Assembly: GCA_001629235.1 (NCBI GenBank) | Contig: LUSA01000105.1 | Span: 1-9,326 of the forward strand | Direction: 5' to 3' | Source: Marine group II euryarchaeote REDSEA-S43_B8 | GTDB lineage: Archaea > Thermoplasmatota > Poseidoniia > Poseidoniales > Thalassarchaeaceae | DNA: 9,326 nt | In this document: one piece after another, positions 1-5,867 of the stretch | How the letters are laid out: every line of letters starts with the position of its first letter | How positions within the stretch are numbered: the stretch's first letter is position 1 | The notes under the pieces: generated by a model | Databases searched by the model: none | What the model was told of the DNA's origin: nothing | Seen by the model: only the letters and a program-made list of their open reading frames with translations | Program-made: the position numbers and the translations under genes

Positions 1-369
1 CCCATCTTGAATTGCTATCCAGTCCTTCTCTTGGCCCGCATAGAAAACTGCGAACCTGGAGAGCCACACAACAGAGAGCGCGCCCATCAGAACCGCTATC
101 GCCCCTCCGTACTCCTCAATCGGGTTCTCCGGCCTGTCCGGGCCGGCCTGACTCCTCATCCACTCGTGTAAGCCTATCACAGATACCGCAGTGGCTCCGG
201 TGATGACGCCGAGGGTCAGGAATGAGTAGTCGTTGTCCACATTCACCACCGTGACGTACCAAATCGCATAGGCCAGCATAAGTCCTCCAGCGAGCAGAGA
301 TGCGTACAGACCAATCATCGAAGCATCGTATTCTGAACGTACAACTGTGTTTTCTGGGGCCTGACTCAT
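1..369 (-). CDS. Unknown integral membrane protein (N-terminal part, runs off left edge)
   Basis: An open frame reads leftward from an ATG at 369-367 without a stop to base 1, giving 123 residues of an incomplete protein. I do not recognise the family. After a short polar N-terminus (starting MSQAPENTVV) there are three hydrophobic stretches: about residues 19-42 (Gly, Leu and aromatic rich), 50-68 and 88-110. They are separated by polar loops, the second of which (about 69-87) is rich in Pro, Arg and Glu. This looks like a small multi-pass membrane protein with no cleavable signal peptide. Codon use (AGG Arg, GAG Glu) resembles the other genes here. It faces away from the tRNA, and about 110 bases lie between them. 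I see no clear TATA box or Shine-Dalgarno in front of it. The reading frame is well supported and the function is unknown. Confidence 0.75.
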   Translation of the reverse strand, partial: MSQAPENTVVRSEYDASMIGLYASLLAGGLMLAYAIWYVTVVNVDNDYSFLTLGVITGATAVSVIGLHEWMRSQAGPDRPENPIEEYGGAIAVLMGALSVVWLSRFAVFYAGQEKDWIAIQDG

Positions 370-479
370 GCGCTTTGTTGCGCCTGATTGGCTTTCTACT
401 TACTCCCGGAACAGGACTTTTTCATCCTCCTTGGACTAGGAAGGCTTGAAGTCGGGACTGTGGTGGCGTGGGATGCTAC
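370..479. other. Divergent spacer between membrane protein and tRNA-Phe
   Basis: This 110-base spacer should hold the promoters of the leftward membrane protein and of the rightward tRNA. I find no convincing TATA box in either direction. The only weakly AT-rich candidate for the tRNA is around 445-453, and it does not match the archaeal consensus well. Confidence 0.4.
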
Positions 480-555
480 GGGACTGTAGCTCAGCTGGGA
501 GAGCGCCGCACTGAAGATGCGGAGGCCGCTGGTTCAAGTCCGGCCAGTCCCACCA
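480..555 (+). tRNA. tRNA-Phe (anticodon GAA), CCA encoded
   Basis: A complete cloverleaf can be folded by hand. The acceptor stem GGGACTG (480-486) pairs with CAGTCCC (545-551). U8 and A9 follow, then a D stem GCTC/GAGC (489-492 with 501-504). The anticodon stem CCGCA/TGCGG (506-510 with 518-522) holds the 7-base loop CTGAAGA, with anticodon GAA at 513-515. A five-base variable region is followed by a T arm GCTGG/CCGGC with one G-U pair and loop TTCAAGT (533-539). The discriminator is A552 and CCA is encoded at 553-555. There is no intron. The last A of the CCA directly abuts the stop codon of the opposing RNase PH gene at 556. No T-run terminator follows on this strand. Confidence 0.97.
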
Positions 556-1416
556 TCAACTCGCATTAGAGAGGACTTCGGTCTGGAGCTTGTGCAACTT
601 CGCTATTCCTGCCTCCGCAGCGTCGATCAGAGAGTCGAGCTCTTCTCTGGAATAGGTTGCCTCCTCGCCGGTCCCCTGGACCTCTACGAAGTCCCCAGAG
701 CTAGTCATCACAACGTTCATGTCGACGTCGGCATTGCTGTCGAGAACGTAATCCAAGTCTGTCCATACCTGTCCCTCGACCATTCCCACGCTAAGCGCTG
801 CAACGTCATTGGGCATCACGGAGTCTTCGTGGGATGCCATCTGTTCCTTGCTAAGAGTCTCCTGCTTCACTCCTTTCCTGATCTGATCCCTGGTAAGCCT
901 CCTTTCCTTCGGCAGGCACTCCCCGGAGGAGATGAGCCTCCTAACAGCGAGCCTCAGTGCTATGTTTGCTGCTGTTATTGAAGCGCATCTGGTTCCTCCG
1001 TCGGCATTCAGGATGTCGCAGTCCACAGTCAGCGCCACTGGACCCAGTTGCTCCAGGTCTACGGCTCCCCTCAGCGATCGAGCGACTAGTCTCTCTATCT
1101 CCATCGTCCTACCCTTTGCACCGCTCCTTTCTCTCCTGAATCTGGTATCGGTCGAGCCTGGGAGCAACGAGTATTCGGCATGCACCCAACCCCTGTCAGA
1201 GTCTCGAGGGAACCACCTGGGGAGAGAGGGTGCCTTGGTGACGCAGACCAGGACTTGGGTGTCCCCCTGCGAATAGAGAAGGGAAGACAGTGCATTCGGG
1301 GTGAAGTCCAGCTTCACCTCAATTTCCCTGATCTCGTCGTTTTCCCTTCCGATGCTTCCAACTCCTGTCTTCATCTTCGCCATGTGCATCCGAAACGAGG
1401 CTCTCGGATGAATCAT
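556..1416 (-). CDS. rph: RNase PH (tRNA 3'-end phosphorolytic exoribonuclease), bacterial type
   Basis: RNase PH trims the 3' trailer of tRNA precursors by phosphorolysis. The 286-residue product matches the single-domain bacterial-type enzyme along its length. Visible landmarks are GREND near residue 23 (the family's GRxxDE region), GWVHAEYSLLPGST at 76-89, KGRTMEIERLVARSLR at 101-116, TVDCDILNADGGTR at 130-143 (R143 matches the conserved phosphate-site Arg) and NADVDMNVVMT at 228-238 with the metal-site Asp residues. FVEVQGTG follows at 243-250, then the usual C-terminal helix. These signatures fit RNase PH better than the archaeal exosome subunit Rrp41, in which they differ. An insertion of roughly 30 charged residues at about 165-203 is not found in standard RNase PH. 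The ATG at 1416 overlaps the TGA of the upstream mogA gene (ATGA, 1413-1416), which supports this start and translational coupling. Internal Met codons at residues 10, 12 and 15 are alternatives. Confidence 0.95.
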   Translation of the reverse strand: MIHPRASFRMHMAKMKTGVGSIGRENDEIREIEVKLDFTPNALSSLLYSQGDTQVLVCVTKAPSLPRWFPRDSDRGWVHAEYSLLPGSTDTRFRRERSGAKGRTMEIERLVARSLRGAVDLEQLGPVALTVDCDILNADGGTRCASITAANIALRLAVRRLISSGECLPKERRLTRDQIRKGVKQETLSKEQMASHEDSVMPNDVAALSVGMVEGQVWTDLDYVLDSNADVDMNVVMTSSGDFVEVQGTGEEATYSREELDSLIDAAEAGIAKLHKLQTEVLSNAS

Positions 1417-1964
1417 TCGCGTCTTGCATGAGGGGGCCTGAATGAGTCTACGACCTCCGGATCTGTAGTGATGTAAGGCCCGCCAATCAGATCCACGCAG
1501 TACGGTACAGCAGCGAAGACGGAGTCCAGAATCTCACGAATCGACCTAGGAGAGCCTGGCAGATTGATCACTAGCGAGGACCCACGAATACCAGCCATCT
1601 GCCTAGAGAGCATTGCCGTGGGGACGTGTCTCATGGACACTGCCCTCATCTGCTCCCCGAAGCCTGGAAGGATCTTTTCGCAAACGTTCCCGGTGGCCTC
1701 GGGGGTAACGTCCCGTTGAGATGGCCCGGTCCCCCCCGTGGTGACCACGACAGAGCATCCATGATTGTCAATCAGGTCGATCAGAGCTGCCTCGATGGAT
1801 TCCCTCTCGTCTTCGACCAACCTCCTTTCGACCTCCCATTCGGAAGTCAGCGCCTCCTCTAGGAAACCCTCTATCGCAGGACCGCTTAGGTCATCGTACT
1901 CTCCCTTGCTAGCTCTATCGGAGGCTGTTAGCACACCGAATCTGCAAGTCTCTGGGTTGGCCAT
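1413..1964 (-). CDS. mog: MogA/MoaB-type molybdopterin adenylyltransferase
   Basis: This enzyme adenylylates molybdopterin in the cytoplasm, the step before metal insertion in molybdenum or tungsten cofactor synthesis. The 183-residue protein matches MogA throughout. It has SDRASKGEYDD near residue 15, the nucleotide/pterin loop VVTTGGTGPSQRDVTPEAT at about 73-91, and PGFGEQMR with VPTAMLSRQ at about 100-122. The second substrate loop INLPGSPRSIREIL is at 133-146, followed by AAVPYCVDLIGGPY and a C-terminal PEVVDSFRPPHARRE. The last segment and overall length are closer to bacterial MogA than to the shorter MoaB. The frame also opens at a TTG at 1970, but the ATG at 1964 is preferred. It is the first gene of a leftward pair with rph (4-base overlap). 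No other cofactor gene is present, so the pairing looks like convenience rather than pathway logic. Confidence 0.95.
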   Translation of the reverse strand: MANPETCRFGVLTASDRASKGEYDDLSGPAIEGFLEEALTSEWEVERRLVEDERESIEAALIDLIDNHGCSVVVTTGGTGPSQRDVTPEATGNVCEKILPGFGEQMRAVSMRHVPTAMLSRQMAGIRGSSLVINLPGSPRSIREILDSVFAAVPYCVDLIGGPYITTDPEVVDSFRPPHARRE

Positions 1965-2122
1965 TGGCAATCCGCGAAGGTATCCGGAGAAAACGCCGTC
2001 GGTGGTCCCAGAATTTCATGGGCACGTTCAAAGACCGCCGATTCGAAGAGTAGTCTCCGGAGGTAATGAGGTGCCGAGTCTTCCCCAACATGCATCGACA
2101 ATCGTTTCCCCAGCAACGTCAT
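1928..2122 (-). CDS. Possible small ORF ahead of mogA (doubtful)
   Basis: A 64-codon frame runs leftward from ATG 2122 and ends inside the start of mogA in another frame. It lies about 13 bases after the start point that the TATA-like element at 2156-2164 would predict on this strand. Its middle part (for example HYLRRLLFES) could form an amphipathic helix. Against it, there is no Shine-Dalgarno, its Arg codons are CGA, CGG and CGT as well as AGA (unlike its neighbours), and I recognise no family. It may equally be a 5' leader of mogA. Kept as a low-confidence entry. Confidence 0.22.
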   Translation of the reverse strand: MTLLGKRLSMHVGEDSAPHYLRRLLFESAVFERAHEILGPPTAFSPDTFADCQWPTQRLADSVC

Positions 2123-2155
2123 GTCTGGTGCATTTCTGCCCTAATGAATCGTTGG

Positions 2156-2164
2156 TTGAAATAG
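2156..2164 (+). promoter_or_regulatory. TATA-like box of the RPA operon (possibly bidirectional)
   Basis: TTGAAATAG resembles the archaeal TATA consensus. Its centre at about 2160 predicts a transcription start near 2186, leaving a leader of roughly 12 bases before the ATG at 2199. The reverse complement CTATTTCAA could serve the leftward mogA-rph genes with a start near 2134. No purine-rich BRE is obvious. Assigned by spacing only. Confidence 0.35.
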
Positions 2165-2188
2165 TCTCGACGCCCCATCTCTGATACG

Positions 2189-2193
2189 GGTGA
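2189..2193 (+). promoter_or_regulatory. Shine-Dalgarno (GGTGA) deciding the RPA start
   Basis: GGTGA, part of the archaeal GGAGGTGAT consensus, ends five bases before the ATG at 2199. This favours that ATG over the in-frame GTG at 2190, which lies inside the motif. Confidence 0.5.
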
Positions 2194-2198
2194 GAGTG

Positions 2199-3695
2199 AT
2201 GAGTGACCTGACAACATACGCAAACCAGATAGCAGTAGTGAAGCAAGAGTGCCCAGATGCAAATGATGAGGAGATAGGAAAGGAGTTCCAGAGATACGAA
2301 AGTGACTTCCTCATCCCTCCCGAAGACGCCCTAAGATCTGTGATCAGGAAGTTCCAGGCGGCGACTGGTGTTGAGGTGACTTCGGGATCTACCACCCAAG
2401 TTCGCGAGGAAAAGAAGGTTCAGAGGTTCTCGGAACTAGGTTCAGACGATAGGAACGTCTCAGTCGAGGTTGCTGTAATATCATACACCCCAAGGACTCA
2501 GATGGTTAGGGGAGAGGAGAAGCAGATTGCATTCGGATGGATAGAGGATAACCCTTGGGAAGCTAGCTCTGAGAGGATCAGGTGGGACTACAAAGACTGG
2601 GGGAATAAGGGAGAAGCAATGGTTCCCGGTTCGATTGTCAGGCTCGAGGGAGCCTCAGTGAACGAGTGGAACGATAAGAGATCCCTGAATATCAACAGGA
2701 CAACCAGGGTAACAGTACTGAAGGAGGGAGGAGGTTCTGCCCCTCCCACAAGCAACGATCCCATGACTATCGCTAGAGCGTCGGAGGTTGAGGGTTTCGT
2801 GAACGTCGTTGGTAGAGTCATTTCAGCAAAGCCAGACGTGATAGTCAGGAAGGATGGAAGTGGAGAGTTGAACGTGATGAGAGGGAGGATCTCAGACTCC
2901 TCCGGTAGTATCGGCTTCCTGTCATGGAAGGAGTTCGAGCATGAGGAGGGTGCTCTGGTGAAGATAGTGGGGGCATCAGTCAGGAAATTTCGTGATACCC
3001 CGGAAATACAAATCAACGACGGGACGGTCATCGAGACATACAGAGATACTTCTTTCCCGGAAGTTGCCGAGTTAACAGAATCCGAGAAGGTCAGCATTTC
3101 AGATCTCAGAGATGGAATGAGAGACGTATCAATCACCCTACAGGTTGAGAATTGGAATCAGAGGACATTCGAGACGAAGGATGGAGATTCCAGAGTTGTT
3201 AGGAGTGGCGATATCATGGACCCAACAGGGAGGTGCAGACTAACTGCATGGTGCGAATTCGACCCTAAACCAGGAGACATCATCAGGATAGATGGCGGGA
3301 GAGTCCAATCATGGCAGGGATCGCCGGATATGGTAATTGACAACTTAGATCAGGTAGAGATACTCACAGAGACTCCTTGGGAGAAAATCGATCCAGACAA
3401 CCACTGGGTAGACGTAGACCTGGACAGTCTAAGGAAGGGAGGGTCGAGAAGAGGCATCTCTACTACAGGAGTTATTGTTGCCATCATGCCGGGTTCAGGC
3501 ATTATCGAGAGATGTCCGGAATGTAGAACAATACTCAGAGATGGCTCATGTCCGGAGCATGGCCCACAGATAGGGGAGGAAGATCTCAGGCTACGATTCG
3601 TATTGGATAGTGGCGTCTCGAACGCGAACCTATACATGGCCAGAGAGGCGAGTGAGTCGTTCCTAGGGATGAGCATGGACGAAGTAAAGGGTTAG
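2199..3695 (+). CDS. Replication protein A, multi-OB-fold ssDNA-binding protein (ends at an in-frame amber)
   Basis: RPA coats single-stranded DNA during replication, repair and recombination. As written the product is 498 residues. Residues 1-57 form the helical N-terminal domain seen in euryarchaeal RPA (YESDFLIPPEDALRSVIRKF). Three OB-fold units follow at about 72-175, 195-282 and 300-389; each has the strand pattern ending in a VRLEG-, VKIVGAS- or IRIDGG-like segment followed by a Trp- or Arg-containing turn. From about 417 comes the zinc-binding OB fold, with C439, C442, C451 and H454 (CPECRTILRDGSCPEH). The family continues well beyond this point, but a TAG stops translation just after MSMDEVKG. 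The same frame then stays open for 64 codons of family-like sequence (see 3693-3890). Four other genes in the window use TAG as their real stop. The gene is first in an operon with the RPA-associated protein. An in-frame GTG lies at 2190. Confidence 0.92.
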   Translation: MSDLTTYANQIAVVKQECPDANDEEIGKEFQRYESDFLIPPEDALRSVIRKFQAATGVEVTSGSTTQVREEKKVQRFSELGSDDRNVSVEVAVISYTPRTQMVRGEEKQIAFGWIEDNPWEASSERIRWDYKDWGNKGEAMVPGSIVRLEGASVNEWNDKRSLNINRTTRVTVLKEGGGSAPPTSNDPMTIARASEVEGFVNVVGRVISAKPDVIVRKDGSGELNVMRGRISDSSGSIGFLSWKEFEHEEGALVKIVGASVRKFRDTPEIQINDGTVIETYRDTSFPEVAELTESEKVSISDLRDGMRDVSITLQVENWNQRTFETKDGDSRVVRSGDIMDPTGRCRLTAWCEFDPKPGDIIRIDGGRVQSWQGSPDMVIDNLDQVEILTETPWEKIDPDNHWVDVDLDSLRKGGSRRGISTTGVIVAIMPGSGIIERCPECRTILRDGSCPEHGPQIGEEDLRLRFVLDSGVSNANLYMAREASESFLGMSMDEVKG

Positions 3696-3890
3696 ATTTC
3701 CAGTATAGGCAATGAAGCGTTCGTCTCCAATCTTAGGGGCCGGGTTCTTTCCCGGAAGGTAGTAGTTCATGGCAGGTGCGTGGTTGACGATAGAGGAGCC
3801 ATGGTATTCGCTGATCGAATGGAAGTGATGGAACCGAAACCAGCTGAGGAGGCCGAAGAAGTAATGCAAAGATGGGGAGTGGTACTTTGA
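3693..3890 (+). pseudogene. Orphaned C-terminal end of RPA, in frame after the TAG
   Basis: After the TAG at 3693-3695 the RPA frame continues for 64 sense codons to a TGA at 3888-3890. It reads ISSIGNEAFVSNLRGRVLSR, then a beta-rich stretch with HGRCVVDD and MVFADRMEVMEP, then an acidic helix (PAEEAEEVMQRW). This is what archaeal RPA carries after its zinc finger: a helix, a GR(E/V)YRVRG-like strand pair with a short turn, a final strand, and a charged tail. The TGA overlaps the ATG of the next gene as TGATG, the normal arrangement of two coupled operon genes. With the TAG read as sense the protein would be 563 residues. The frame carries no other lesion. A separate product could start at ATG 3801, but it would hold only the last strand and tail. 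Confidence 0.8.
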
Positions 3891-4822
3891 TGTCAGGATC
3901 CAGTACCTTCAGAGGGAGGCAGAGTGCAGTCAGAATCTTCGCACAGGAGTACTCGGAGTCCTCCCTCATAGAGAGGGGAGTGGGGGAGTATGATCCGAGC
4001 TTCGTAATCACAAAGCTTGGAGCCAAGGTAAACCGTTGCCTGGTCTGTGGCGGTCTGGAGAGGATGGAGAGAAGGGACGGGGACTCCGGCCCATTCTACA
4101 GAGGACAAGTCAGAGATCCCTCGGGGACTCACTACTTCGATGTAGCACCATTCCAGCCCGAGCTACATCCAGACGCGGAAGAGCTCCTAGCTAGGTTCGA
4201 ATCTGGTGACTCTGTGCTAGTTTCCATTGTAGGAAGGCAGAAGTCGAACGAGTCAGAAGACGGGGGCATATTCACATCACTTAGAGCTGAGAGTTTCACA
4301 GAAGTCGGATTAGATGACTACAAGTCATGGATGGTGGATGCTGCGGACGCCACACTCAGGAGGCTCGAAGCCTACGACTCGTCACAAGGAGAGGAGTTGA
4401 CTGAGGAGTCACTGAGAAAGGCAGGAGTTCCTGAGGACTTGGTGGACGGTCTAATCAAGTCGAAAGAGCACTATGCCGAGTTCGACACCGAGGCCTATCG
4501 AGTCTGGATCCTCAAGGCTTTCTCTAGGGCTCTTGGGGATTCTGAAGAAGACTCGGGGCCGGACCTGGAACCAGTGAGCATAGAGGCGGCACCTGTGGAG
4601 CAGATTGAGGTTCAGAGTACTGACGGGGGAGATCCCAGAGAGGTGATACTAGGGATTCTTGGCTCCAATGGGGGGGAGTTGGTTGAGTACGAGGATCTCG
4701 TGGGAGCCTGTATTTCTGCCGGATCCTCAAGAGAGGATGCGGAGAATGCAGTTATGGGTCTGAAGGATGACACTATGGAGATTTCTGAACCAAAATTCGG
4801 ATTCTTCTCGATATCTGAGTAG
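3890..4822 (+). CDS. RPA-associated protein (COG3390-like, OB fold plus winged helix)
   Basis: This is the partner that euryarchaea encode directly after RPA and that is thought to join it in a ssDNA-binding complex. The 310-residue product opens with the family signature RQSAVRIFAQEYSES. An OB fold spans about residues 38-138, with TKLGAKVNRCLVCGGLE, FYRGQVRDPSGTHYFDVAPF and VLVSIVGRQ as its main strands. A helical region (about 142-216) and an acidic linker (217-248) follow, then a C-terminal winged-helix-like domain (about 249-310: REVILGILGSNGGELVEYED and onward). That order resembles eukaryotic RPA32, which also ends in a winged helix. The ATG at 3890 is preferred over the ATG at 3872 because it overlaps the TGA of the RPA frame (TGATG). 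That overlap also shows RPA originally extended to this point. The gene ends in TAG, with TGA next in frame 13 codons later. Confidence 0.92.
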   Translation: MSGSSTFRGRQSAVRIFAQEYSESSLIERGVGEYDPSFVITKLGAKVNRCLVCGGLERMERRDGDSGPFYRGQVRDPSGTHYFDVAPFQPELHPDAEELLARFESGDSVLVSIVGRQKSNESEDGGIFTSLRAESFTEVGLDDYKSWMVDAADATLRRLEAYDSSQGEELTEESLRKAGVPEDLVDGLIKSKEHYAEFDTEAYRVWILKAFSRALGDSEEDSGPDLEPVSIEAAPVEQIEVQSTDGGDPREVILGILGSNGGELVEYEDLVGACISAGSSREDAENAVMGLKDDTMEISEPKFGFFSISE

Positions 4823-4835
4823 GCTTTTCGCTGGT

Positions 4836-5768
4836 CTAGTCTAGTGAGGAAAGTTTTGATCTGATCCTCTCTATGGTCGATTCTGCATCTTCCGTCGCTT
4901 GGATTGTTTTCTCGACTGATGCCATCGTGGCTCCCTTGACCTCTGCGATATTCGTAGCCACCATCAAGACCCTGTGTCTTACGAACTGCTCATCTATTGG
5001 CCAACCCCTCCTGTCTGCAAGCCTCAACAGCAGATCCTTCTCGACTTCCCCCCAAGAGCCCCCATGGCTCCTCAGAATGGTCCCGACCATCCTCTCGAGA
5101 TCACCTACTCTGGCGTGAATGGTGAGAAGGTCCCCTTGGATATGGCCGGACTGATTGTCAATACCGATTAGTATTGAGTCTCCAGCATCCTCGAGAAGTG
5201 CTTGTGAGGGAATGGCCTGGAAATCCTCGGTAGGAACCTCAATTGGAGCCGGGTCGGGGTCCTTTTCCTTTTGTTCGATTTTCGTCGGAGAGGGAGTTGG
5301 GATTCCATTCCTTTTGAGGCTGCGCTTTATTCTCCCCCCCCCCCTCATCTGGCTAGTAAGGACTCCAGCCACTCTGCCCATCAGTACTGTCCTGTTTCCC
5401 GTTAGCTCGAGCTCGAGGCTCTTGCACATCTCGTGCAGATCATCTCTGTTCATCTCTGCTAGGTTCTCGATAGTCATCCTCCTCGAGTCGTAATTCAGAT
5501 GGAGCCACAGGCGCTGACGCCTCTCTTTGTGAGAACCGGAGGACTTGATGCCGAAGACCTTCAGGACTTCGCCCATCTCCTTGTGAGACATGGACTGTAT
5601 CCCCTCCCAAGAAAGGTCCATGTCCGACAGAACTAGGTTGGAGATCAGCCTAGCCCTGAGAACCTCGACTGACCCGGACTTCGAGATTCCGCTTTCCTCC
5701 GCCCTACCTCTGAGGCTCTGGAGCCTCTCCATGTAGATGGAGCTAAGCAAATCGGTGTCTACCCTCAT
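4836..5768 (-). CDS. Triple SAP-like domain protein, unknown function
   Basis: The 310-residue protein has three tandem SAP-like motifs, the helix-turn-helix unit usually used to bind DNA or RNA. They are at about residues 12-44 (LRGRAEESGISKSGSVEVLRARL), 61-92 (MGEVLKVFGIKSSGSHKERRQRL) and 107-138 (LHEMCKSLELELTGNRTVLMGRV). Each has the pattern of a first helix, a small hydrophobic-small turn, and a second basic helix. A basic patch (RGGGRIKRSLKRNG, 142-155) and a Pro/Glu/Lys linker (about 156-185) lead to a mostly helical C-terminal half (212-310), which may form a coiled coil at about 283-308. The Gly run is encoded by an 11-base G tract (C tract at 5334-5344). It starts with ATG; a GATAACTA element about 35 bases upstream is a possible TATA box. 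It converges on the RPA operon with a 13-base gap. Nucleic-acid binding is inferred; the actual role is unknown. Confidence 0.82.
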   Translation of the reverse strand: MRVDTDLLSSIYMERLQSLRGRAEESGISKSGSVEVLRARLISNLVLSDMDLSWEGIQSMSHKEMGEVLKVFGIKSSGSHKERRQRLWLHLNYDSRRMTIENLAEMNRDDLHEMCKSLELELTGNRTVLMGRVAGVLTSQMRGGGRIKRSLKRNGIPTPSPTKIEQKEKDPDPAPIEVPTEDFQAIPSQALLEDAGDSILIGIDNQSGHIQGDLLTIHARVGDLERMVGTILRSHGGSWGEVEKDLLLRLADRRGWPIDEQFVRHRVLMVATNIAEVKGATMASVEKTIQATEDAESTIERIRSKLSSLD

Positions 5769-5867
5769 GGCAACACCAGCGCCTCGTGATGCTACCTTAG
5801 TTATCGGTTGCCCCAGTATCTTTGTCTGGGAGAGGTTTTCGAAACTTTTCTAGATGAGCGGCAGTGA
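5769..5867. other. Spacer between HemC-like and SAP genes
   Basis: This 99-base spacer separates two leftward genes. The HemC-like gene ends in TAG, and a second in-frame TAG follows five codons later (5850-5852). Read leftward, GATAACTA (about 5797-5804) could be a weak TATA box for the SAP gene. I see no clear terminator. Confidence 0.3.

Larger units (their letters stand above)
1965..2198. other. Divergent intergenic region between mogA and RPA
   Basis: This 234-base stretch lies between two divergent operons. Apart from the doubtful 64-codon ORF it holds no convincing gene. It contains one TATA-like element (2156-2164) and the Shine-Dalgarno of RPA. If that element also serves the leftward genes, mogA would have a leader of about 170 bases, unusually long for an archaeon. 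Confidence 0.5.

Noticed and set aside
517..981. Rightward 154-codon open frame overlapping the tRNA and RNase PH
   Set aside because: It lies wholly antisense to RNase PH and part of the tRNA, has low-complexity translation and no recognisable family. It mirrors the real gene's codons.
2190..2198. GTG at 2190 as the RPA start
   Set aside because: It overlaps the GGTGA Shine-Dalgarno that is well placed for ATG 2199, and it adds only three residues.
3693..3695. Pyrrolysine codon as the default reading of the RPA TAG
   Set aside because: TAG ends at least four other genes in this window, and nothing here suggests a pyl system. It stays only as a minor option until the genome is searched.
3663..3869. 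Leftward 68-codon frame over the RPA tail
   Set aside because: The opposite strand carries the in-frame, family-like RPA C-terminus that joins the next gene by TGATG. This frame has no such support.
3872..3889. ATG at 3872 as the start of the RPA-associated protein
   Set aside because: ATG 3890 makes a TGATG overlap with the end of the RPA frame, and the family signature starts soon after it. The extra six residues add nothing.
5155..5493. Rightward 112-codon frame inside the SAP-domain gene
   Set aside because: It is antisense to a gene with recognisable domains. Its Ser/Leu/Ile-rich translation is a shadow of that gene.
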